Assembly: GCA_002774315.1 (NCBI GenBank)
Contig: PEYP01000100.1
Coordinates: forward strand, 1-9,614
Length of the DNA stretch: 9,614 nucleotides
From: Candidatus Stahliibacteriota bacterium CG08_land_8_20_14_0_20_40_26
GTDB lineage: Bacteria; Hydrothermota; UBA3073
Reading direction: 5' to 3'
In this document: positions 1-5,433 of the stretch, one piece after another
Layout of the letters: every line of letters begins with the position of its first letter
Position numbering within the stretch: the stretch's first letter is position 1
The notes under the pieces: model-generated
Databases searched by the model: none
What the model was told of the DNA's origin: nothing
Seen by the model: only the letters and a program-made list of their open reading frames with translations
Made by a program: the position numbers and the translations under genes

Positions 1-23
1 GTAACGATAAGACGCCTCGTCAT
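1..23 (-). CDS. 5' end of an unidentified leftward gene (partial)
   Basis: On the minus strand an ATG at 23-21 follows a near-perfect Shine-Dalgarno (AAAGGAGG, complement of 30-37) with a 6-nt spacer. The frame stays open to the window edge. The visible residues are MTRRLIV, too few to identify a product. The call rests on the ribosome binding site, the start codon and a consensus leftward promoter at 331-359 with no other leftward gene between. The real gene lies outside the window. Confidence 0.65.
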
Positions 24-29
24 TTTGTA

Positions 30-37
30 CCTCCTTT
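30..37 (-). promoter_or_regulatory. Shine-Dalgarno of the left-edge gene
   Basis: The complement of CCTCCTTT reads AAAGGAGG, six bases before the minus-strand ATG at 23. It is one of the two strongest ribosome binding sites in the window (the other precedes the gene at 1216) and is the main reason to believe a gene starts here. Confidence 0.7.
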
Positions 38-59
38 CTTTCAATTATCGTGCCTTTCA

Positions 60-205
60 CAAAACTCGTAATCCCTTACAACCCTCGTTTATCGGTATCG
101 ATGCTCGACCTTTTGATGCTCGATACTCGTCCTGTATTTTTCCAGTCTCAAGCTTCCAGTTTCGAGTTTCGTTACCAGCTTCCTCAACGATAACCCAGTT
201 TCGGA
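60..205. repeat. degenerate short-repeat tract in the left leader region
   Basis: This stretch is full of imperfect CTCGA/ACTCG-type words. GATGCTCGA occurs exactly at 100-108 and 115-123 (15-nt period). ACTCG or TCGAG variants recur near 64, 125 and 162, followed by CCAGT-type words near 142, 157 and 195. A 62-codon plus-strand frame covers it, but the low-complexity composition and lack of a ribosome binding site suggest it is not a gene. It reads as decayed simple-repeat spacer inside the leader of the left-edge gene. Confidence 0.45.
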
Positions 206-289
206 CTCTTTAGTTTTGTGAAGCCCTATTTAGTTATCACATAAGATATCATCCCTAGAGGTTATAAGCAAGCATGCCTACAAAGTCTT

Positions 290-308
290 GCACGGTTTGA
301 AACCGTGC
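290..308. repeat. 19-bp perfect palindrome flanked by GCCTACAA direct repeats
   Basis: GCACGGTTT (290-298) and AAACCGTGC (300-308) are exact reverse complements around one central base. TGCCTACAA occurs at 275-283 and again at 306-314, overlapping the right arm. Neither strand has a T-run directly after the palindrome, so it is not a normal intrinsic terminator. In the leftward transcript predicted from the promoter at 331-359 it would lie about 16-34 nt from the 5' end. It could be a dispersed REP-like element or a protein-binding site. Confidence 0.6.
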
Positions 309-330
309 CTACAACCCTTTAAATTTTTGT

Positions 331-359
331 ATTATATACTATCTTTTTAGTTTTGTCAA
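331..359 (-). promoter_or_regulatory. consensus sigma-70-type promoter, leftward
   Basis: On the minus strand TTGACA (complement of 354-359) and TATAAT (complement of 331-336) are separated by exactly 17 bp, a perfect match to the housekeeping consensus. Predicted transcription start is near 324. It lies just past the stop of the deaminase gene and points at the gene starting at 23, giving it a leader of about 300 nt. Confidence 0.75.
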
Positions 360-369
360 GGTTTTTATT

Positions 370-849
370 TCAATACACCCTTTTATCTCTCCTCCTGGAC
401 CATATTTTAAAAAGATTGAGACACTCCTCCCTGAGGTGGTCTCCTGTTATCTCAATACCATCTCTTTCAAACTCTCTTGTTACGCGGTTGGAAAGCGTAA
501 TCTCGTTGAATCCGAACTTTTTTGAATCCTCTATGCTTGCTCCATAAACTATTCTTTTTATCCTTGCCCAATGGCAGGCAGAGAAACACATAGAACAAGG
601 TTCACAGGTGGTGTAGATTGTGCACCCCGAAAGAGATACATCTTTAAGTTTTCTGCATGCCTCTCTTATGGCGTTTATCTCTGCATGTGCTGTGATATCC
701 ATATCCTTCCATACCGTATTATAAGCGGTTACGAGGACATTCCCGTCTTTCACTATGCAAGCTCCAAAGGGTGTCTGTCCTTTTCTTATACCCTCATGTG
801 CCTTTTCTATAGCAAATCTCATAAACATCTCATCTATATCGTATTCCAT
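370..849 (-). CDS. GuaD-like nucleobase/nucleoside deaminase (cytidine deaminase superfamily)
   Basis: A 159-aa zinc-dependent deaminase that hydrolytically removes an amino group from a purine or pyrimidine base. Numbered from the ATG at 849, the zinc-site motif HAE is at residues 55-57 (His55 ligand, Glu57 proton shuttle) and PCxxC supplies Cys85 and Cys88. The N-terminal TPFGACIVKDG strand is typical of the superfamily. Guanine deaminase (B. subtilis GuaD) is favoured over tRNA deaminase TadA by three things: a GFN segment after the zinc site resembling GuaD's AGFDD, absence of the TadA AGS/HHP segment, and a C-terminal KRVY resembling the GuaD tail that closes the partner's active site. 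The guanine substrate is an inference. A GTG at 861 could add four residues, but GAGG lies six bases before the ATG at 849, so I prefer the shorter form. It is probably transcribed alone from the promoter at 1022-1050. Confidence 0.85.
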   Translation of the reverse strand: MEYDIDEMFMRFAIEKAHEGIRKGQTPFGACIVKDGNVLVTAYNTVWKDMDITAHAEINAIREACRKLKDVSLSGCTIYTTCEPCSMCFSACHWARIKRIVYGASIEDSKKFGFNEITLSNRVTREFERDGIEITGDHLREECLNLFKIWSRRRDKRVY

Positions 850-870
850 ACAGAGCCTCACATTTTAAAC

Positions 871-977
871 CGCAGAGTACGCAGAGACAACAGAGAGTTT
901 AAATGTAAAATGCAAAATTAGCAATTATCAGTTGTCAATTTTGACTCGATATTCATCTTTGTGTCCTCTGTAGTTTC
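871..977. repeat. decayed CAGAG-type repeats with an inverted copy
   Basis: Three 9-nt units, CGCAGAGTA, CGCAGAGAC and AACAGAGAG, run in tandem at 871-897. They are followed by 7-nt AAATGTA/AAATGCA/AAATTAG units at 901-921. At 957-977 a related word runs in the opposite sense (its complement contains CTACAGAGGACACAAAG). The two arms could pair imperfectly in the leader of the deaminase mRNA. There is no coding potential; it looks like spacer repeat DNA. Confidence 0.5.
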
Positions 978-1021
978 TTTTATTTTTATGGAATCGTTCT
1001 ATGGGGTAAACAATTCTCGTA

Positions 1022-1050
1022 ATTATAGCATAAAACCCGATTAATGTCAA
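1022..1050 (-). promoter_or_regulatory. consensus extended -10 promoter for the deaminase gene
   Basis: On the minus strand TTGACA (complement of 1045-1050), a 17-bp spacer and TATAAT (complement of 1022-1027) form a perfect consensus. The spacer ends in TGC, so the -10 is also of the extended TGn type. Predicted start is near 1015, about 165 nt upstream of the deaminase ATG. It diverges from the promoter at 1099-1127, with 48 bp between the two -35 boxes. Confidence 0.8.
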
Positions 1051-1098
1051 GAAATTTTTCACCGAGAGGTGGTCAACAGACTGCTGGTAATTTTTTCC

Positions 1099-1127
1099 TT
1101 GACAATTCCTGGTTTTTTGATTATAAT
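1099..1127 (+). promoter_or_regulatory. consensus sigma-70-type promoter for the tldE/pmbA gene
   Basis: TTGACA at 1099-1104 and TATAAT at 1122-1127 with a 17-bp spacer, a perfect housekeeping consensus. Predicted transcription start is near 1134, giving a leader of about 82 nt before the ATG at 1216. Confidence 0.8.
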
Positions 1128-1140
1128 GTTTACAAGGGAA

Positions 1141-1214
1141 ATGATTTATCTGGCAATGTAACCACCTAAAAATTTAATTGGATATAACAACTTAGCAATC
1201 ATAGAGGAGGTTAT
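1141..1214 (+). promoter_or_regulatory. possible RBS-sequestering leader helix with a six-codon leader frame
   Basis: GTAACCACCT (1158-1167) can pair with AGGAGGTTAT (1205-1214) over ten positions. Nine are base pairs (one of them G-U) and there is one A-A mismatch. The loop is 37 nt. This helix would bury the whole tldE Shine-Dalgarno (AGGAGG, 1205-1210). A short open frame, ATG at 1141 to TAA at 1159-1161 (MIYLAM), ends inside the upstream arm, so a ribosome on it would free the Shine-Dalgarno. The pairing is seen in the sequence. Translation of the short frame is doubtful, because its ATG lies only about 7 nt from the predicted transcript start. Confidence 0.35.
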
Positions 1215-1215
1215 T

Positions 1216-2562
1216 ATGCTGGGAAGAGAAAAGGCAAAGGAGATAATAGATGGAGCACTATCGTATTCAAGCGCAGAGGAGACACAAATAGCCCTTTTTG
1301 CATGGGATTCATTCCTTACGAGATTTGCAAACTCATACATACACCAGAATATGGGAGAGGGGAATATAGCACTTGGGATAAGGGCAATAAATGAAAAGAG
1401 AGTTGGAGAGGCGACCACCAATAGAATTGATGGCAATGCGATCAAGAATGCGGTTTTGACTGCCTGTAACATATCAAAGTTTACGAAACCCGTGTCTGAC
1501 CTTGTGCCTCTGCCAGGACAACATAAGTATAAAGGGGTGAAGAGTTTCTATGAGAGCACAAGAAGGTCTACTCCCGAGGAAAGGGCGAATATTGTGAAGG
1601 GATTTATTGATGAAGCAGGTGATTTCTCGGCATATGGTTCCTTCCCAACATCAACACTTGAGATTGCCCTGGGTAATTCAAAGGGTGTATTTGCATATAA
1701 TCTATCAACATCCGCATCCATTGTATATGTGGTTATGGGAAAAGCGGCAAGCTCGTACGGGTGCGCAGGTTCAAGAAATGTGAATGAGATAGATTACCAA
1801 TCACTTGCAAGAGAGACCGTGAAAAAGCTGAGGATGCAGGAAGAGCTCGCATCGATTGAACCGGGAGAATATGATGTGGTCCTGGAACCTCTTGCTGTAG
1901 CAAATATAGTTCAGTTCCTTGGTTGGCTTGGATTTGGCGCCCTTGCCTTTCAGGAGGACAGAAGTTTTATGAGTGGCAAGATGGGTGAGAAGATTATGGG
2001 GGATAATATAACTATTTGGGACGATGGCCTTTCGGAAGAGGGTATGCCATTTCCGTTTGATTTGGAAGGGATGCCAAAGAGGAAGGTTATTTTGATAGAT
2101 AAGGGGATTGCAAAGGGCGTTGTTTACGATAGAAAAACTGCTGCAAAAGAAGGAAAGCAATCCACAGGGCATTCCATTGGCTCATCCGCTCAAGGGCCCT
2201 ACCCTATGAATCTGTTTATGAAGGGGGAAAACAACAGTATAGATGAGATGATAAAGGCAACCAAAAAAGGAATATATGTGACGAGATTTCACTATACCAA
2301 TCCGATAGACCCTATAACTGCATCAATAACAGGGATGACAAGGGATGGTACATTCTTAATTGAGAATGGAAGGATTACAAAGTCCCTCCGTAATTTAAGA
2401 TTTACCCAGAGTCTTATCCAGGCATTGCACAGGGTTACTCACCTTTCACCATCGGTACTGGTCCCGGGGGTTGAATATTATGATATTCCATTCTCCACAG
2501 GGACAAGGGTCCCTGCATTGAGGATAGAAAAGTGGAGGTTTACAGGCGTGAGTGAATTGTGA
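1216..2562 (+). CDS. pmbA: TldE/PmbA-family protein (TldD partner, non-catalytic type)
   Basis: A 448-aa protein of the TldD/PmbA family. In the known heterodimer TldD carries the HExxxH zinc-protease motif and TldE/PmbA lacks it; together they cleave unfolded peptides, for example in microcin B17 maturation and CcdA turnover. No HExxxH occurs here. The region around residues 224-262 (EPLAVANIV to GKMGEKIMGD) and the C-terminal part have the family layout: TGHS at 317-320, TNPIDPITASITGMTRDGTFLIENG at about 361-385, and a closing PALRIEKWRFTG. This makes it the TldE type. Length is normal for the family. The start is well fixed by AGGAGG at 1205-1210, five bases upstream. It has its own promoter (1099-1127), possible leader control (1141-1214) and a probable terminator after it, so it looks monocistronic. 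No tldD is present in the window, although the two genes are often adjacent. Confidence 0.9.
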   Translation: MLGREKAKEIIDGALSYSSAEETQIALFAWDSFLTRFANSYIHQNMGEGNIALGIRAINEKRVGEATTNRIDGNAIKNAVLTACNISKFTKPVSDLVPLPGQHKYKGVKSFYESTRRSTPEERANIVKGFIDEAGDFSAYGSFPTSTLEIALGNSKGVFAYNLSTSASIVYVVMGKAASSYGCAGSRNVNEIDYQSLARETVKKLRMQEELASIEPGEYDVVLEPLAVANIVQFLGWLGFGALAFQEDRSFMSGKMGEKIMGDNITIWDDGLSEEGMPFPFDLEGMPKRKVILIDKGIAKGVVYDRKTAAKEGKQSTGHSIGSSAQGPYPMNLFMKGENNSIDEMIKATKKGIYVTRFHYTNPIDPITASITGMTRDGTFLIENGRITKSLRNLRFTQSLIQALHRVTHLSPSVLVPGVEYYDIPFSTGTRVPALRIEKWRFTGVSEL

Positions 2563-2598
2563 GTTTGGAAATTCTCTTGTCTTTGTTGAATTATTTGC

Positions 2599-2640
2599 CC
2601 TCGATTCTGAAGATACAAAGGATTGAGGACATTGTTTTTT
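2599..2640 (+). terminator. probable intrinsic terminator after the tldE/pmbA gene
   Basis: CCTCGATTC (2599-2607) pairs with GGATTGAGG (2620-2628) over nine positions, two of them G-U, around a 12-nt loop. After ACATTG comes a run of six T (2635-2640). The stem is not GC-rich and the T-run starts a few bases late, so strength is uncertain. Its position between one gene's end and the next promoter supports it. Confidence 0.45.
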
Positions 2641-2650
2641 GTCTAAACTC

Positions 2651-2679
2651 TTGACTTTATAGTAAAGATATGTTATAAT
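2651..2679 (+). promoter_or_regulatory. strong extended -10 promoter for the rightward cluster
   Basis: TTGACT (2651-2656), a 17-bp spacer and TATAAT (2674-2679), with TGT directly before the -10 (extended -10 type). Predicted start is near 2686, only about 25 nt before the ATG at 2711. It probably drives the 77-aa protein gene and the permease, and perhaps the two genes that follow. Confidence 0.75.
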
Positions 2680-2710
2680 TTAATTGTTGTCCACTATTTA
2701 TTCATCATCT

Positions 2711-2944
2711 ATGGCTTTATATAATGTAAAATGGTATTCGGGAATGGTCTTAAATGAGAGACCCATCTCCATAGTCATAGATGGCGAAGAGATTCCCATC
2801 TTGAGGACTGTATGGAAAGAAACAAGGGAGGACAATATAACACGGGAGCGAAAGAGAATATTTATAGTGGAGACAGCCAAGGGTAATTTTAAAATATCCT
2901 ATAATCTCACCAATGAGGAAGTAGAGGTTGAACCAATAGAATAA
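2711..2944 (+). CDS. small hypothetical protein, 77 aa, upstream of the LptF/LptG gene
   Basis: I do not recognise this protein. It is short and charged (a run of R, E and K around residues 36-50). It has several alternating hydrophobic stretches that suggest beta strands (SIVIDG at 20-25, IFIVETAKGNFKISYNL at 50-66) and ends acidic. There is no signal peptide or membrane segment, so it is probably cytosolic. A TTG at 2684 would add nine residues, but that codon sits at the predicted transcription start, so ATG 2711 is preferred. No clear Shine-Dalgarno precedes it. It follows the promoter at 2651-2679 and ends 16 nt before the permease start, so the two are very probably co-transcribed. I assign no function. 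Confidence 0.7.
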   Translation: MALYNVKWYSGMVLNERPISIVIDGEEIPILRTVWKETREDNITRERKRIFIVETAKGNFKISYNLTNEEVEVEPIE

Positions 2945-2960
2945 GTAAACAAAGGGAGAT

Positions 2961-4049
2961 ATGTATATCTTGGACAGATACATACTGAAAGAGTTTATAA
3001 AGGGACTCTTTTTGTGTCTTGTTGCGCTCATTTTTGTATACATCGTAGTGGATCTTTTTGATTACATCTCCAGATTTATTGACAAGGGTGTTGGTATTTT
3101 TGGTATCTTGCAATATTATATCTATGAGCTGCCTTCTGCCATCAATCTCCTGTGTCCAATGGCTATACTTATTGCCTGTTTTGTTTCTGTCGGAAATATG
3201 TCAAAGCATTTTGAACTGGTCGCAATAAGAGGAAGTGGCATAAGCTCTTTTCGTATAACATTGCCATTGGTTGTTCTTGGCTGTATAATAACGATTTGTA
3301 TGTTTATTTCGGGACAGACACTTGTGCCGAGGTCTCTTGAGGCAAAGGAGAAGTTTAAACGGGAGAAGATCGATAAACTACCTCCAAAGAAGGAGGGAAG
3401 TACAAGAAATGTATACTTTGTAGGAGAGGGCAACAAATTTTATAAGATAGACTTTGTTGACGGCTCAAATAATACCGTAAGGGGTATAACGGTGTATACC
3501 TTTTCAGATGATATGAGGCTTGTAGAACGGATAGATGCAGGATCTGGCACATATGAGAGACCCGTATGGATATTCCACAAGGGGATAATTAGAAGATGGG
3601 ACAAGACTGATAACACAGAATGGGCGTTTAAATTTGATAGCATTAAGGTTGACTGGCTGAAGGAGGGAGTAGATGCATTTCTGCAGGAGAGGAAGAATCC
3701 TGAGACTATGAATTATATAGAATTAAAGAGATATATAGATTTTAGACGAAGAGGGGGATACGATGTTACAGGAGAGTTATCCGACCTCTATTATATGATA
3801 TCTTACCAGTTTATAAATCTTATAATCATCCTTCTCGGGGTACCACTTGCAGAAAAGGTGAGGACAAGCGGTCTTATTCTTGGTTTTGCCGTAGCAATGT
3901 TTTCGAGTTTTCTGTACTGGGGATTTACGCAACTTGGAAGGGCCTTTGGAAAGGCAGGTATAATATCCCCCGCACTTGGAAGCTGGCTTCCGAACATAAT
4001 ATTTGCTGTTGCTGGGGCTATGTTGATAATAGATAATATTAAAAGATAA
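2961..4049 (+). CDS. LptF/LptG (YjgP/YjgQ) family permease
   Basis: A 362-aa inner-membrane protein of the LptF/LptG family. These form the LptB2FG ABC exporter that pulls lipopolysaccharide from the inner membrane and feeds the LptC-A-DE bridge. Visible features are the family start LDRYILKEF, about three N-terminal helices (residues ~14-36, 60-80, 99-119), a soluble periplasmic region of about 125-265 (beta-jellyroll in the family), and three C-terminal helices (~280-298, 304-325, 340-358). The cytosolic segment ELVAIRGSGIS at 85-95 matches the region that couples to the ATPase LptB. Sequence alone does not let me choose between LptF and LptG, and only one of the pair is here. A GGGAG lies at 2954-2958, rather close to ATG 2961; a TTG at 2970 is a possible alternative. 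It follows the 77-aa protein gene by 16 nt. Confidence 0.88.
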   Translation: MYILDRYILKEFIKGLFLCLVALIFVYIVVDLFDYISRFIDKGVGIFGILQYYIYELPSAINLLCPMAILIACFVSVGNMSKHFELVAIRGSGISSFRITLPLVVLGCIITICMFISGQTLVPRSLEAKEKFKREKIDKLPPKKEGSTRNVYFVGEGNKFYKIDFVDGSNNTVRGITVYTFSDDMRLVERIDAGSGTYERPVWIFHKGIIRRWDKTDNTEWAFKFDSIKVDWLKEGVDAFLQERKNPETMNYIELKRYIDFRRRGGYDVTGELSDLYYMISYQFINLIIILLGVPLAEKVRTSGLILGFAVAMFSSFLYWGFTQLGRAFGKAGIISPALGSWLPNIIFAVAGAMLIIDNIKR

Positions 4050-4108
4050 AAAATTTCTCAATGTAGGGTAGACAGGCTAGTCTTGATAACAATCTAACTC
4101 ATTGCCTT

Positions 4109-5410
4109 ATGGAAAATGATAGATATGCTATAGATATAATAGCCAAAAAGAGGGATGCGAAAGTTCTTTCCCAAAAGGAGATTGATTGGTTTGTGAGGGG
4201 AATTGTATCTGGAAAGATCCCAGACTACCAGACATCTGCTCTCTTAATGGCAATATTCCTGAATGGGATGGATATGGATGAAACTCTGGCACTCACAAAA
4301 AGTATGATAGAGAGTGGCGAAAGACTCAATCTTCCCATATCAAGACCAAGATTTGATAAACACTCTACCGGTGGTGTTGGTGATAAGGTTTCACTTATTC
4401 TTGCACCACTGGTAGCATCCTGTGGTATCGCAATCCCTATGCTATCGGGAAGGTCCCTCGGCTATACAGGGGGAACCCTAAACAAACTCGAATCCATACC
4501 TGGTATGAAGGTCTATCTTTCAATAGAGGAGATAGAAAAGGGAGTAAAAGATATTGGGATGGTGATTGCTGGGCAGACAGAGAAGATAGCCCCTGTTGAC
4601 AGGAAAATCTATCACCTTAGAGATGAAACGGGAACCGTGGAATCAATTTCTCTTATAACTTCAAGCATACTGTCAAAGAAACTTTCAGAGGATATCACCG
4701 GACTTGTCCTGGATGTAAAAGTGGGCAAGGGTGCATTTATGAAGACGATAGAGAATGCAAGGGCACTTGCGGAATCGATAACGAAGGTTGCTAAAGAGAT
4801 GGGAATAAAGATAAAGGCATTTATAACCAATATGAATGCGCCTCTTGGAAATGCAGTTGGCACCGAGGTTGAGATATATGAGACCCTGAAGATATTGAAG
4901 GGGAAAGAATACCCTCTTGATTTGATGGAGGTAACCCTTGCATTATCAGAGGCTATAATCGACCTTGCAGGATTTAAAGAGATTTATCTTACAGAGAAAA
5001 TAAGGGATGGAAGCGCATTCAAAAAATTCAGGGAGTTTACAAGATTCCAGGGGGGCGATGTTTCATATCTTGATACTCCTAAAAAACTGATAGAAGATTG
5101 CTTGAGAGAGGAGGTAGTAGCGGATAAGGGTGCCTTTGTAGTTGGAATGGATACTGAGAGAATAGGAAAAATCGCCGTGGATATCGAGAAGGTGTCTCCT
5201 GGGATTATATTCCATAAAAAGGTGGGGGACTTGGTAGATAAAGGAGACCCTCTTGCTACGATATTCTGGAAGAGGGACATTGAACATAACTCTGAACTAC
5301 AGGGTAATTTTGCACATTATATCCAGAATGTCAAAGATGCCATTTTCTCATCTTATGAATTTGGACCTGATGCGTTGCCAAGAGAAAAGATGATTATAGA
5401 TAGATTGTGA
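4109..5410 (+). CDS. pyrimidine-nucleoside / thymidine phosphorylase
   Basis: A 433-aa salvage enzyme that splits thymidine, deoxyuridine or uridine with phosphate into free base and (deoxy)ribose 1-phosphate. The residues known from E. coli DeoA fall at identical numbers here. Phosphate-site Lys84, Ser86, Ser95, Ser113 and Thr123 are present, as are pyrimidine-site Arg171, Ser186 and Lys190; His85 is kept. This also supports the ATG at 4109 despite no visible Shine-Dalgarno. The family signature SGRSLGYTGGTLNKLE (113-128) differs from the usual SGRGLGHTGGTLDKLE at residues 116, 119 and 125. The C-terminal alpha/beta domain is complete and the length is normal. Whether the enzyme is strict for thymidine (deoA) or accepts uridine (pdp) is not decided by what I see. 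It lies 59 nt after the permease and 23 nt before the RNase HII fusion gene, probably in the same operon. Confidence 0.93.
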   Translation: MENDRYAIDIIAKKRDAKVLSQKEIDWFVRGIVSGKIPDYQTSALLMAIFLNGMDMDETLALTKSMIESGERLNLPISRPRFDKHSTGGVGDKVSLILAPLVASCGIAIPMLSGRSLGYTGGTLNKLESIPGMKVYLSIEEIEKGVKDIGMVIAGQTEKIAPVDRKIYHLRDETGTVESISLITSSILSKKLSEDITGLVLDVKVGKGAFMKTIENARALAESITKVAKEMGIKIKAFITNMNAPLGNAVGTEVEIYETLKILKGKEYPLDLMEVTLALSEAIIDLAGFKEIYLTEKIRDGSAFKKFREFTRFQGGDVSYLDTPKKLIEDCLREEVVADKGAFVVGMDTERIGKIAVDIEKVSPGIIFHKKVGDLVDKGDPLATIFWKRDIEHNSELQGNFAHYIQNVKDAIFSSYEFGPDALPREKMIIDRL

Positions 5411-5433
5411 AGGAATATTGCAGGGTTACTATT

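Larger units (their letters stand above)
24..330. other. long leader / intergenic region without a convincing gene
   Basis: About 300 bases between the leftward promoter and the left-edge gene. It holds the palindrome at 290-308 and the degenerate repeats at 60-205. It also holds one half of an imperfect direct repeat, TTTAGTTTTGT[G/C]AAG (209-223), whose other half (346-360) overlaps the promoter -35. I see no recognisable riboswitch, tRNA or small RNA. Confidence 0.5.

Noticed and set aside
60..205. CRISPR array
   Set aside because: The repeated words are short (9 nt), irregular in spacing and imperfect; there is no constant repeat-spacer pattern and no cas gene.
25..213. 62-codon plus-strand open frame
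   Set aside because: It lies in short degenerate repeats, has no ribosome binding site, and overlaps the Shine-Dalgarno of the leftward gene; composition is not protein-like.
290..308. Palindrome as an intrinsic terminator
   Set aside because: Neither strand has a T-run directly after the hairpin, and it lies downstream of a predicted leftward promoter and not after a gene end.
571..921. 116-codon plus-strand open frame
   Set aside because: Mostly antisense to the deaminase gene, whose zinc motifs are clear; no family features in the predicted protein.
4050..4108. Possible hairpin or repeat in the gap between the permease and the phosphorylase
   Set aside because: AGAC...GTCT gives only a four-pair stem with no T-run; too weak to call a terminator or attenuator. 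TGTAGGG faintly resembles the complement of GCCTACAA at 276 but is too short to claim.
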